Shown in pieces: positions 1 to 5,886 of a stretch of 9,045 nucleotides of DNA. The DNA comes from Actinomyces sp. (GTDB lineage Bacteria > Actinomycetota > Actinomycetes > Actinomycetales > Actinomycetaceae). The stretch lies in NCBI GenBank assembly GCA_012837655.1, contig DUQT01000255.1:1-9045 (forward strand), read 5' to 3'. The stretch's first letter is position 1. Every line of letters begins with the position of its first letter. The position numbers and the translations under genes are program-made. A model generated the notes under the pieces. It had not been told where the DNA came from. It saw only the letters and a program-made list of their open reading frames with translations, and did not search any database.

Positions 1-1444
1 CCGCGATCACATCGCCAATCCCGGCGAAAACCTTGTGATCGCGGGGTATTGGCTTATCACTAGCGTTCATGACAACGGTGATGGCTTCGTGGCCGTCAGG
101 GTTGTATGACACGTAGCGCATGACTTCGTTTTCAAGTTCGATCATTTTTGTGCGCGCGTGCCACAGCCAAAGGTGCTGCCTGCGTAGCGATGCTAGGGAG
201 GAATACCAGTGGTAGAACCTGCCCGCACGCGGGTCGTCTAGCTGTCCTTCGGGTGTGGCAGGCAGTGGTTGCCGGATCGCGTCGTCGCCGCCCAGACGTT
301 CTTCTTTAACACCAGTGAATCCGAGTTCATCACCGTAGTAAATCGAGGGCACCCCACCCGAAGTCATCAGGATCGCGACGGCGAGCCCAACATCGTCCTC
401 ATTTTCAAGTTTGGACGCGATTCTGGTTACGTCATGGTTTCCGATGAAGGTTTGGGGCAGGAACTGCTCTAGGAAGTCGTTGTGGCGCTGCAGTGTCCAG
501 TCGAGTTCGAAGAAGTTCTGGTCGTTTAGTGCGGACCAGGTGGCCTTCCACAGTTCGTACTGGGTGAGCGAATCCCACCCGGAATCCTTTACGAGTTGCG
601 GGTAGTCGCCGTGGATTACCTCAGCAACGATCCACACGTTTGGGTGCTGCATGCGAACCGAGGGAAGGATATCTTGCCACACGTGCGGATCCATCGAGTA
701 CGCGGCGTCTAAACGCCACCCGTCCGCGCCTTCATCAAGCCAGAAGTTCATGACTTGCGCGATCTTTTCCCGAACCTTTGGGGTCTGGTGATTCAGTGTA
801 GCCAGGCCGGTGTGGCCTTCAAAGCAGTGATATTCGGGCAGTTCGCCAGCCTTCCAACCATCCCAGTTTGGTAGCAGGCAGTCCGCGTACTTGGAATCGG
901 GGCCTTCGCGCAGGGACTGAACCATCGCGTGGCGCGATCCCACGTGATTGAACACGCCATCAAGAATTATTTTCATGCCACGCTCATGGGCTGCGGCAAC
1001 CAGGTCCTTGAAATCCTGCATGGAACCCAGTCGCGGGTCGATGCGATAAAAGTCAATCGTGTCGTAACCGTGGGAGTACGAATGGAAAATCGGGCCCAGA
1101 GACAGTGCGTTCGCCCCCAGCCTGATCGCGTGATCCAACCACGGGATCAAATCCGCCAAAGTCCGCGGGGGAGTGTAGTTACAGCCGCTAGCGTAGGTCT
1201 CGGCGGCCTCCTGGCCGTCGTCGTGCGCGCGTTGGCCGGCGGCGTGTGTGCGTTGACCGTCGTCATGCGTGCGTTGACCGGCGTCGTGAGTACGTTGGCC
1301 GGCGGCGTGAGCGGCAGTTGCATGGCTATCTGGTGTTTGCATGTTGGCTTCTTGCCAGTCGATTTCCGGGTTCGTATCAGGTGCGCCAAGGGCGCCGAGC
1401 GGGAAGACCTGCCACAAGATTGCACTGTCGCTGAAGTTCGTCAT
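1..1444 (-). CDS. GH13 family alpha-glucan hydrolase (alpha-amylase/alpha-glucosidase type), 3' end cut by window edge
   Basis: About 481 residues are visible; the C-terminus lies outside the window. All four classical GH13 regions are present: region I DGVFNH (162-167), region II GWRLDAA (242-248, nucleophile Asp246), region III WIVAEV (271-276, acid/base Glu275) and region IV FIGNHD (333-338, stabilising Asp338). These imply a TIM-barrel enzyme retaining the anomeric configuration and acting on alpha-glucosidic bonds, but not a precise substrate. There is no signal peptide, so it is probably cytoplasmic and works on imported or stored oligosaccharides. The ATG at 1444-1442 is the only Met after an in-frame TGA upstream. 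The protein begins with the barrel strand ILWQVFPLG (9-17); residues 28-86 form an unusual His/Gln/Asp/Ala-rich insertion made largely of 7-residue repeats before the conserved stretch at 97-120 (LDHAIRLGANALSLGPIF at 103-120). It is divergent from nei. Family assignment is firm; specificity is not. Confidence 0.93.
   Translation of the reverse strand, partial: MTNFSDSAILWQVFPLGALGAPDTNPEIDWQEANMQTPDSHATAAHAAGQRTHDAGQRTHDDGQRTHAAGQRAHDDGQEAAETYASGCNYTPPRTLADLIPWLDHAIRLGANALSLGPIFHSYSHGYDTIDFYRIDPRLGSMQDFKDLVAAAHERGMKIILDGVFNHVGSRHAMVQSLREGPDSKYADCLLPNWDGWKAGELPEYHCFEGHTGLATLNHQTPKVREKIAQVMNFWLDEGADGWRLDAAYSMDPHVWQDILPSVRMQHPNVWIVAEVIHGDYPQLVKDSGWDSLTQYELWKATWSALNDQNFFELDWTLQRHNDFLEQFLPQTFIGNHDVTRIASKLENEDDVGLAVAILMTSGGVPSIYYGDELGFTGVKEERLGGDDAIRQPLPATPEGQLDDPRAGRFYHWYSSLASLRRQHLWLWHARTKMIELENEVMRYVSYNPDGHEAITVVMNASDKPIPRDHKVFAGIGDVIA
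1202..1306 (-). repeat. In-frame 21-bp tandem repeat inside the GH13 gene
   Basis: Five units of 21 bp encode residues 47-81: AAGQRTH, DAGQRTH, DDGQRTH, AAGQRAH and a degenerate DDGQEAA. A further degenerate unit (SHATAAH, 40-46) may precede them. The units differ mainly at third positions and in the first two residues. Because the unit length is a multiple of three, gain or loss of copies would keep the frame. The segment lies in the loop after the first barrel strand, where related actinobacterial proteins usually have only a short linker (family knowledge), so it is probably a disordered insert. Confidence 0.9.
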
Positions 1445-1458
1445 ATTTTCATACTCTC

Positions 1459-1487
1459 ATTAAATGCGGTCCTCGTTGTCGTTTGAA
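1459..1487 (-). promoter_or_regulatory. Putative sigma70-type promoter for the GH13 gene
   Basis: On the minus strand, TTCAAA (1487-1482, 4/6 to TTGACA) and TTTAAT (1464-1459, 5/6 to TATAAT) are separated by exactly 17 bp. The predicted transcription start near 1452 leaves only about 8 nt before the ATG at 1444, so the mRNA would be almost leaderless. Seen by eye; not scored against a model. Confidence 0.5.
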
Positions 1488-1503
1488 CGGCACGTCGAGG
1501 ACT

Positions 1504-1509
1504 GATAGT
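1504..1509 (+). promoter_or_regulatory. Possible -10 element for leaderless nei
   Basis: GATAGT (4/6 to TATAAT) lies 8 nt before the nei ATG at 1518, and no ribosome binding site is placed properly (GAGGA at 1497-1501 is 16 nt away). This fits a leaderless transcript starting at or next to the ATG. A -35 is not clear; TTGAAC at 1483-1488 is the best candidate, with a short 15-bp spacer. Confidence 0.3.
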
Positions 1510-1517
1510 AATGGGGG

Positions 1518-2327
1518 ATGCCTGAAGGTCACGTTTTACACCGCCTTGCGAACCGGTTGAAGAAAGATTTCCGCGGCCAAGCGCTGCAAGTGTCGTCCCC
1601 GCAGGGACGATTTGCGGAATCGGCACAGCTGCTAGATGGGACCGAAATAGTTTCCGCCCACGCGCACGGCAAGCACCTTTTCATCGAGTTCGAAGCCGCC
1701 CGTTTCGTACACATCCACCTTGGACTGTATGGAAAGTGGCGTTTCTCCAGCGTGGTCGAGGGCGAGGCTCCGGACCCTATTGGTCAGGTGCGCCTCCGGC
1801 TGGTTTCTGATTCAGAGGTAGCTGACCTGTCGGGCCCAACGCGCTGCGCCCTGGTGACTCGTGATGAGGTCGATGAGGTCATTGCCAGGCTCGGCCCCGA
1901 TCCGCTGGATCCTCAAGAGGGGGACCGGGCGCGATTCATCAACGAGGTCCGCAAACGCCGTCGCGCCATCGGCGAGCTCGTTATGGACCAGTCCGTCGTC
2001 GCCGGCCCGGGAAATATTTACAGGGCGGAATCATTGTTCCGGGTCGGCATCTCACCGTTTCGAAAGGGCGCTAACACTTCGCGCACCCGCATCGGCCAAC
2101 TCTGGGATGACCTGATTGTCCTAATGGAGGACGGCGTCGAAACTGGCATCATCACGACGATCGACCCCGAGGACGCTCCTGCGGAACTCATCGAGGGTGA
2201 CGCTGAAGCATCCCGCTTCTATGTGTACCACCGAACAGGGAGGCCGTGCGTGGTTTGTGGTACCCCAGTGTCGGAGCAACTCGTGGCAGGGCGTCGCTTA
2301 TTTTGGTGTAGCCACTGCCAGCGCTAA
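1518..2327 (+). CDS. nei: Endonuclease VIII-type DNA glycosylase/AP lyase (Nei1, Fpg/Nei family)
   Basis: 269 residues, normal length for the family. It removes oxidised bases from DNA by base excision repair and then nicks the abasic site. The N-terminus MPEGHVLHRLA gives the catalytic Pro2 (nucleophile after Met removal) and Glu3. The PEGHxLHR form is that of actinobacterial Nei1 proteins such as M. tuberculosis Rv2464c (from memory, not aligned). Lys52 in GKHLF matches the conserved Lys of the beta-sandwich domain. The H2TH region contains MDQSVVAGPGNIYRAE (156-171), with the conserved GPGN-Y-R core. A C-terminal zinc finger is intact: Cys244, Cys247, Cys264 and Cys267 (CxxC-16-CxxC). The start is fixed by the need for Pro at position 2. 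No proper Shine-Dalgarno is seen, so it is probably leaderless. Nei is preferred over MutM (Fpg) because of the PEGH N-terminus. Confidence 0.93.
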   Translation: MPEGHVLHRLANRLKKDFRGQALQVSSPQGRFAESAQLLDGTEIVSAHAHGKHLFIEFEAARFVHIHLGLYGKWRFSSVVEGEAPDPIGQVRLRLVSDSEVADLSGPTRCALVTRDEVDEVIARLGPDPLDPQEGDRARFINEVRKRRRAIGELVMDQSVVAGPGNIYRAESLFRVGISPFRKGANTSRTRIGQLWDDLIVLMEDGVETGIITTIDPEDAPAELIEGDAEASRFYVYHRTGRPCVVCGTPVSEQLVAGRRLFWCSHCQR

Positions 2328-2394
2328 GCGCGCGGGCCGGTAGCTTCGTCAATGTTTGACCACTTTGAAGCCGACCGGGCCTTGCATCTGTCGC

Positions 2395-2410
2395 GTCTGA
2401 TTCCTCAGAC
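2395..2410 (+). terminator. Weak hairpin between convergent nei and GNAT gene
   Basis: GTCTGA-TTCC-TCAGAC forms a perfect 6-bp stem with a 4-nt loop, 67 nt after the nei stop and 4 nt beyond the stop of the convergent acetyltransferase gene. On the plus strand it is followed by TCTTCTACTT, only a weak T-rich tail. It may end both transcripts; the stem is short. Confidence 0.4.
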
Positions 2411-2414
2411 TCTT

Positions 2415-2909
2415 CTACTTGACTTCTTCAAACCCGAGGTAGTCATATAGCCGAGTTGCGGCCTTGGCTTGGCGCATATCGACGCGCAGGCCGATGTCTT
2501 CGAATCCGGCTTCGCCGACTCGGCCGGCAACCTCTCCGATCAAAGCAGTGGCGATGCCACGCCCTCGATAATCTGGATGGACCATCAGTTCCAAAATGTA
2601 GGGCTGGTCGTCATCGTCATCCCAAGGGGTGCCGATCGTGACGAAAATGGCGCCAATGAGTTCGCCTTCGGACCAGGCTCCGACGAAGGAATTGTCTAGG
2701 GGATTACCGAACTCGCCGGCAAACAGCATGCGCATCTGGTCCACGGACTCGAACAGGTTCTCCGCGGTTTCCGGCGAGTCGTATGCAACCAAAGCAAGGG
2801 CTGCTAGGGCCGGAATGTCGTAGCGGGTAAGTGTCGCTAGCTCAATTCCGGCAGGTCTCTTGAGGCCTGTAAGGGCCTCCAACTGGGCATTCAATGTGAG
2901 CTGTGACAT
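2415..2909 (-). CDS. GNAT-family N-acetyltransferase
   Basis: 164 residues, one GNAT domain. It should transfer an acetyl group from acetyl-CoA to an amine; the acceptor cannot be told. The acetyl-CoA binding motif A is clear: YILELMVHPDYRGRGIATALI (104-124), with the R-GRGIA pyrophosphate loop at 115-120. The C-terminal AATRLYDYLGFEEV (150-163) is the usual motif B end, with Tyr155 or Tyr157 in the place of the general acid. An acidic WDDDDDQP stretch (96-103) precedes the catalytic beta-strand. The ATG at 2909 has no Shine-Dalgarno; TACGCT (minus, 2921-2916) sits 6 nt upstream, fitting a leaderless start. A shorter start at Met59 would remove half of the fold and is unlikely. It is convergent with nei and separated from cysE by 300 bases, so it is probably a single-gene unit. 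Confidence 0.88.
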   Translation of the reverse strand: MSQLTLNAQLEALTGLKRPAGIELATLTRYDIPALAALALVAYDSPETAENLFESVDQMRMLFAGEFGNPLDNSFVGAWSEGELIGAIFVTIGTPWDDDDDQPYILELMVHPDYRGRGIATALIGEVAGRVGEAGFEDIGLRVDMRQAKAATRLYDYLGFEEVK

Positions 2910-2963
2910 ATCTATAGCGTAAGTCTTTGGGCCCTAGAATTCGCACGAATCGCGCTAGAAATG

Positions 2964-3002
2964 ACGAACGCTCACCGAGAAATAATCTCAGTGAGCGTTC
3001 GT
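2964..3002 (-). terminator. Strong hairpin, likely terminator of the cysK-cysE operon
   Basis: Two 17-nt arms (2964-2980 and 2986-3002; ACGAACGCTCAC core) flank a 5-nt loop. In minus-strand RNA all 17 pairs form, one of them a G-U at 2976/2990; in plus-strand RNA the same position is a C-A mismatch. This asymmetry favours a function in minus-strand RNA, which is the cysE direction. After the stem the minus strand reads CATTTCTAGC, so there is no true T-tract; hairpins with little or no U-tail are common as actinobacterial terminators (established knowledge). Confidence 0.6.
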
Positions 3003-3121
3003 GCGCGACTTATTGTCGTCATGAAATTATTGTTGTATTGACGCTACAACCAGGCTGTCCATGAGGGCGCCTGCGTACGCAATCCGCCCAGAGCGGGGCC
3101 ACAATCTTGGGATCTGACTAC

Positions 3122-3149
3122 TGCAGGTGAGCCTTGGCTCACTTGTGCA
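3122..3149. repeat. Short inverted repeat 61 nt downstream of cysE
   Basis: GTGAGCC-TT-GGCTCAC (3127-3142) is a perfect 7-bp inverted repeat extending to CAGGTGAGCC/GGCTCACTTG with one G-T pair on the plus strand. The near-zero loop is awkward for an RNA hairpin (the real loop would be larger), and the spacing is more like a protein-binding palindrome. It could be a first cysE terminator or an operator; the sequence does not decide. Confidence 0.4.
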
Positions 3150-3209
3150 ACTGAAGCCATTACCCATTGCTGGGGGCGAAGTCTCAACCCGTGCCGGCGT
3201 CCGTCTCAA

Positions 3210-3794
3210 CTAGATGTAGAGCGTCGGGTCGACGATCAGGTCTGCTTCGCGAGATTCCTTGCAGATCGGCTGGTTGTGGGCGGGAATGCCGATGGCTACG
3301 TTGTCGTCTGGAACTTCGCGGACAACAACCGCGTTGGCTCCCACCTTGGTGTTGTTACCGACCTTGATAGGGCCAAGAACCTTGGCTCCCGCGCCGATCA
3401 TGACGTTCGAGCCGACAGTGGGGTGGCGCTTTCCCTTAACCATGGCCACGCCGCCTAGGGTGACACCATGGAAGATCACGACGTCTTCACCAACAGTCGT
3501 GGTTTCGCCGATTACAACGCCGGTGCCGTGGTCGATGAATACTCGTCGACCGATGTTGGCTCCGGGGTGAATGTCGATACCGGTAAAGGATCGCGAGATC
3601 GATGACAGTACGCGGGCTGATGTGCGCGCGCCGGCGTTCCACATCATGTGAGCCACCCGGTGCGTCCAGATTGCGTGAACACCGGGGTAGGCAAGGGCGA
3701 CCTCAAGGTTGGACCTGGCGGCCGGGTCTCTTTGACGCGCGGTCTGCAGGTCTTCCTTGATAAGTGAGCCAAGTGAAATACGCGGTTTAGCCAT
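3210..3794 (-). CDS. cysE: Serine O-acetyltransferase
   Basis: 194 residues. It acetylates L-serine with acetyl-CoA to give O-acetyl-L-serine, the first step of cysteine synthesis, in the cytoplasm. An alpha-helical N-terminal part (about 1-70) is followed by a left-handed beta-helix of hexapeptide repeats (about 72-170). The active-site pair is visible: Asp74 in DIHPG and His89 in FIDHGTG, with the same 15-residue spacing as Asp143/His158 of E. coli CysE. VTLGG (111-115), RHPTVG (123-128) and MIGAGAKVLG (132-141) are also typical. The N-terminal region is shorter than in E. coli, as in many Gram-positive CysE proteins. It starts 8 nt after the cysK stop, with only a weak GAGTAGAG before it, so it is probably translated by coupling with cysK. 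The C-terminus has no obvious extension beyond the tail believed to contact CysK; it ends in Ile, as CysE tails that enter the CysK active site do. Confidence 0.96.
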   Translation of the reverse strand: MAKPRISLGSLIKEDLQTARQRDPAARSNLEVALAYPGVHAIWTHRVAHMMWNAGARTSARVLSSISRSFTGIDIHPGANIGRRVFIDHGTGVVIGETTTVGEDVVIFHGVTLGGVAMVKGKRHPTVGSNVMIGAGAKVLGPIKVGNNTKVGANAVVVREVPDDNVAIGIPAHNQPICKESREADLIVDPTLYI

Positions 3795-3802
3795 TTGTCG
3801 CT

Positions 3803-4735
3803 CTACTCAGCCAGGCCTTTCCAAAGCGGGGTTGATAGGTAGCGCTCGCCCGTGTCAGGAAGCAGGGTGACGATAGTCTTTCCTGCGAATTCTGGACGCT
3901 TAGCTAGCTGGGCGGCTGCCCACAGGTTAGCACCTGCGGAAATCCCAACCAGCAGGCCCTCTTCGCGGGCGGCCTTGCGGGACATCTCTAGAGCGCAACT
4001 CGTTGCTACCGGCATGACCTCATCAACCACATCTGGGTCGTAGTTGTCAGGCACAAAGTTCGCACCGATGCCCTGGATGCCGTGCGGCCCAGCCACGCCC
4101 TCGGAAATAAGTGGCGATTCCTTCGGTTCGACGGCGACGGTGTAGAGGTTCGGGTTGTGCTTCTTCAGCGTGCGTGAAACGCCGGAAACAGTTCCGCCTG
4201 TTCCAACGCCAGCGACCCACACGTCAACGTTGCCGTCGGTGTCTTCCCAGATTTCGGGGCCGGTGGTTTCTTCGTGCTTCTTGATGTTCGCCGGGTTGGA
4301 GAACTGCGAAGCCAGGATGGAACCAGGGCGTTCGCGGACGATCTGCTCAGCGGCAGCAACAGCACCTTTGACGCCGTCGGCGGGGTCAGTTAGGACCAGT
4401 TCGGCGCCAAGGGCGCGCATGAGTTGCTTGCGCTCTTCACTCATTGATGAAGGCATCGCGATGACGACCTTGTAGCCTCGTGCAGCGCCAACCAGGGCCA
4501 GCGCGATTCCGGTGTTACCCGAGGTTGCTTCGACGATCGTTCCGTCCGGTGCTAGTTCGCCGGATGCTTCTGCGGCGTCAATGATTGCTAGGCCGATGCG
4601 GTCTTTGACTGATGAGCCGGGGTTGAAGAACTCAAGTTTTGCAAGCACCGTCGCGCTGTCATCAGTGATTCGGTTGATTCGTACCAGCGGGGTGCGACCA
4701 ATGGTCTCCGTAACATCGTTTGCAATGTTAGCCAT
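3803..4735 (-). CDS. cysK: Cysteine synthase A (O-acetylserine sulfhydrylase)
   Basis: 310 residues, standard length. It is a PLP enzyme that makes L-cysteine from O-acetylserine and sulfide. Lys44 in SSVKDRIG is the Schiff-base lysine. TSGNTG (71-76) binds the substrate carboxylate, GTGGT (178-182) holds the PLP phosphate, and Ser266 in GISAGAN contacts the pyridine nitrogen. The N-terminal TIGRTPLVRI (11-20) is the usual CysK opening. A good Shine-Dalgarno AAGGAG (4751-4746) lies 10 nt before the ATG. It is the first gene of the cysK-cysE pair, so one transcript would supply both steps of the pathway and permit the known CysE-CysK complex. Its 174-nt upstream region holds a Cys-rich leader ORF and alternative RNA stems, suggesting control by cysteine supply. 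Confidence 0.97.
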   Translation of the reverse strand: MANIANDVTETIGRTPLVRINRITDDSATVLAKLEFFNPGSSVKDRIGLAIIDAAEASGELAPDGTIVEATSGNTGIALALVGAARGYKVVIAMPSSMSEERKQLMRALGAELVLTDPADGVKGAVAAAEQIVRERPGSILASQFSNPANIKKHEETTGPEIWEDTDGNVDVWVAGVGTGGTVSGVSRTLKKHNPNLYTVAVEPKESPLISEGVAGPHGIQGIGANFVPDNYDPDVVDEVMPVATSCALEMSRKAAREEGLLVGISAGANLWAAAQLAKRPEFAGKTIVTLLPDTGERYLSTPLWKGLAE

Positions 4736-4763
4736 GAAAATAATGCTCCTTAATCAAGTTTTG

Positions 4764-4842
4764 CCTGTGGTTTTGTTACTGGGTGCGTGCGCCAGCGGTA
4801 GGGTCCGGGAAAGGCAGGCACCCTAACGACATTGCCCACAGG
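4764..4842 (-). ncRNA. Structured cysK leader RNA with mutually exclusive stems (putative attenuator)
   Basis: In minus-strand RNA three pairings can be drawn. Stem A: CCTGTGG (4842-4836) with CCACAGG (4770-4764), 7 bp. Stem B: TAGGGT (4825-4820) with ACCCTA (4804-4799), 6 bp, 15-nt loop. Stem C: GTTA+GGGTGC (4827-4818) with GCACCC-AG-TAAC (4786-4775), 10 bp with a 2-nt bulge. B and C share 4825-4820 and cannot coexist; this shared strand covers the leader ORF stop codon, and the 5' arm of A covers its second Cys codon. No U-tract follows the stems, so control would more likely be at translation or Rho-dependent than by intrinsic termination. It does not match SAM or T-box patterns that I can recall. 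Found by eye; energies were not computed. Confidence 0.45.
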
Positions 4843-4885
4843 TGGACGAGCAAAAAACTGCCGGAAAAAGGAAGTAGCTAATCAT
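4823..4885 (-). CDS. Putative cysteine-responsive leader peptide upstream of cysK (20 aa)
   Basis: ATG at 4885-4883 opens a 20-codon frame ending with TAG at 4825-4823. The product is MISYFLFPAVF followed by CSSTCGQCR, with Cys at 12, 16 and 19: three Cys codons (TGC, TGT, TGT) in the last nine. Cys is otherwise rare in the proteins of this window. The ORF ends 87 nt before cysK, and its stop codon is embedded in alternative RNA stems. Poly-Cys or Cys-rich uORFs that attenuate cysteine genes are known in mycobacteria (established knowledge); this would be a similar device in front of cysK. A candidate promoter ends about 12 nt upstream of the ATG; GGGGTG at 4896-4891 is a weak Shine-Dalgarno if the transcript begins further up. 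It has no resemblance to a known folded protein, and translation is not proven. A chance ORF is possible. Confidence 0.6.
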   Translation of the reverse strand: MISYFLFPAVFCSSTCGQCR

Positions 4886-4897
4886 TGTCACACCCCG

Positions 4898-4926
4898 ATC
4901 ATAATGCGACTACTGGGTTGCGTCGA
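4898..4926 (-). promoter_or_regulatory. Putative promoter of the cysK-cysE leader transcript
   Basis: On the minus strand TCGACG (4926-4921, 4/6) and TATGAT (4903-4898, 5/6 to TATAAT) are 17 bp apart. The predicted start near 4891 is about 6 nt before the leader ORF ATG. The element overlaps the last codons of the upstream yigZ-type gene, so the cys operon can be transcribed on its own. Confidence 0.5.
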
Positions 4927-5548
4927 GCTCTATCGACGTTGGTGAGATTTCTCGCGGCATAACCTCGCCAGCAGAAAGTTCTGCGACCAGACTCTTCAGC
5001 TCATCGATTCGTTCAACTTCCACGGCGCAAGTAATTGTTGCGACCTGGTGGTATCTCACATCCGTGATGGTGAAGCCCCGCCCTCGTAAATCGGCTTCAA
5101 TACGACCTGCGTAGGAATGTGGAACGTCAAGTTCGAATCGGGAAAGTTTCTTAATTTCAACAATCTGAGCGTGCTGTAGCGCTTCGGAAACGGAGGAGGA
5201 ATACGCGCGGATGAGGCCTCCCGCGCCAAGCAACGTACCCCCAAAATATCGGGTCACGACCGCGGCAACGTTCACGAGTTCTTCGCGCAAAAACACGTCG
5301 AGCATGGGCGGTCCGGCGGTTCCGGAAGGCTCCCCATCATCGTTGGAATGCCCGATTTCGTTGAGGTCATCCGGTTTCACCACAAACGCCGAACAGTTGT
5401 GGGTCGCGTCTGGAAACTCCGCGCGTATTTCGTCAATGAACAGGCGCGCCTCATCTTCTGTTGAAACGTGAGCCAGCGTCGTAATGAACCGTGACCGCTG
5501 GATCTCCAGTTCGTTCCTAACCCACGTGCCCGTCTTCACGCTGCGCAT
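4910..5548 (-). CDS. YigZ/IMPACT family protein (UPF0029)
   Basis: 212 residues, typical length for bacterial YigZ-like proteins. The IMPACT signature is intact: NDDGEPSGTAGPPML (69-83), followed by VVTRYFGGTLLGAGGLIRAYS (97-117). A second, smaller domain with ferredoxin-like sequence follows (about residues 137-205: FELDVPHSYAGRIEADL and IELDATQ at the end), matching the usual two-domain layout. Bacterial members are cytoplasmic and bind nucleic acid or act near translation, but the exact function is unsettled; the eukaryotic IMPACT homologue regulates Gcn2. The ATG at 5548 is supported by a strong GAGGTGA Shine-Dalgarno about 5 nt upstream (minus). It lies 174 nt upstream of cysK on the same strand with a separate promoter in between, so read-through into cysK is possible but not required. 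Confidence 0.93.
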   Translation of the reverse strand: MRSVKTGTWVRNELEIQRSRFITTLAHVSTEDEARLFIDEIRAEFPDATHNCSAFVVKPDDLNEIGHSNDDGEPSGTAGPPMLDVFLREELVNVAAVVTRYFGGTLLGAGGLIRAYSSSVSEALQHAQIVEIKKLSRFELDVPHSYAGRIEADLRGRGFTITDVRYHQVATITCAVEVERIDELKSLVAELSAGEVMPREISPTSIELDATQ

Positions 5549-5886
5549 TTAATCACCTCGAGAAGTATTGTCCCATTATTTAACGAGGGCGGTGCTACGC
5601 GCGGTCTGGTGCGGGCGATGCGATTCCGTGTTGAGGGGGACGCTGGGCGCGCCGCGGTTGACGGCGTGATTGTCGAGGGCGTTGCTGGGCGCGGGTGTGA
5701 CCAAATCGTCGGTTTCTGGTGAGCTAGGGCTTTGGAGGGCGGGGGAGCGTTTGCTAAGCTAGGACAGTTGCCAGCATGCCTTATCGCATGAATCACACTG
5801 TTCATAGTGGTGTTAGAGGTGTGCAACGTGGCAAAGTGTACTTTGGTAAGTTAACGAATCTTTAGATGTGAAGGAGCGGCAGGGCT
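5549..5886. other. Divergent intergenic region between the yigZ-type gene and rpmF, no convincing gene
   Basis: The left half (about 5580-5760) is strongly G-rich on the plus strand and carries a 10-bp direct repeat GCTGGGCGCG at 5642-5651 and 5684-5693. A plus-strand 34-codon frame (5618-5722) is open but has no ribosome binding site. The right half holds two inverted repeats: ATGAA-8 nt-TTCAT (5788-5805) and CAAAG-TGTA-CTTTG (5832-5845). I see no clean -35/-10 pair for rpmF. The Shine-Dalgarno of rpmF is at 5871-5876. Confidence 0.55.

Larger units (their letters stand above)
2910..3209. other. Intergenic spacer downstream of cysE, no gene seen
   Basis: I find no credible coding region or tRNA here. 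A minus-strand frame directly after the cysE stop opens only with TTG and has Pro/Arg/Ser-rich, unconserved-looking content. The spacer holds two inverted repeats (2964-3002 and 3122-3149) and the promoter-proximal bases of the GNAT gene. Confidence 0.6.

Noticed and set aside
929..1486. 185-codon plus-strand open frame
   Set aside because: It is the antisense shadow of the GH13 gene, whose minus-strand frame carries all catalytic motifs; its Val/Leu/Ala-rich middle is just the complement of the 21-bp repeat.
3027..3209. 60-codon minus-strand frame directly after the cysE stop
   Set aside because: It begins with TTG abutting the cysE stop, has no motif, and runs through an inverted repeat; it is more likely 3' UTR.
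4736..4891. T-box or SAM riboswitch upstream of cysK
   Set aside because: AGGGT and ACCGC pieces recall the T-box antiterminator, but there is no stem I with a specifier loop and the leader is too short; the SAM-I core pattern is also absent. The Cys-rich ORF explains the leader better.
5536..5826. 96-codon minus-strand open frame upstream of the yigZ-type gene
   Set aside because: It starts with TTG without a ribosome binding site, is Pro/Thr/Ser/Arg-rich with low complexity, and overlaps the real start and Shine-Dalgarno of the next gene.
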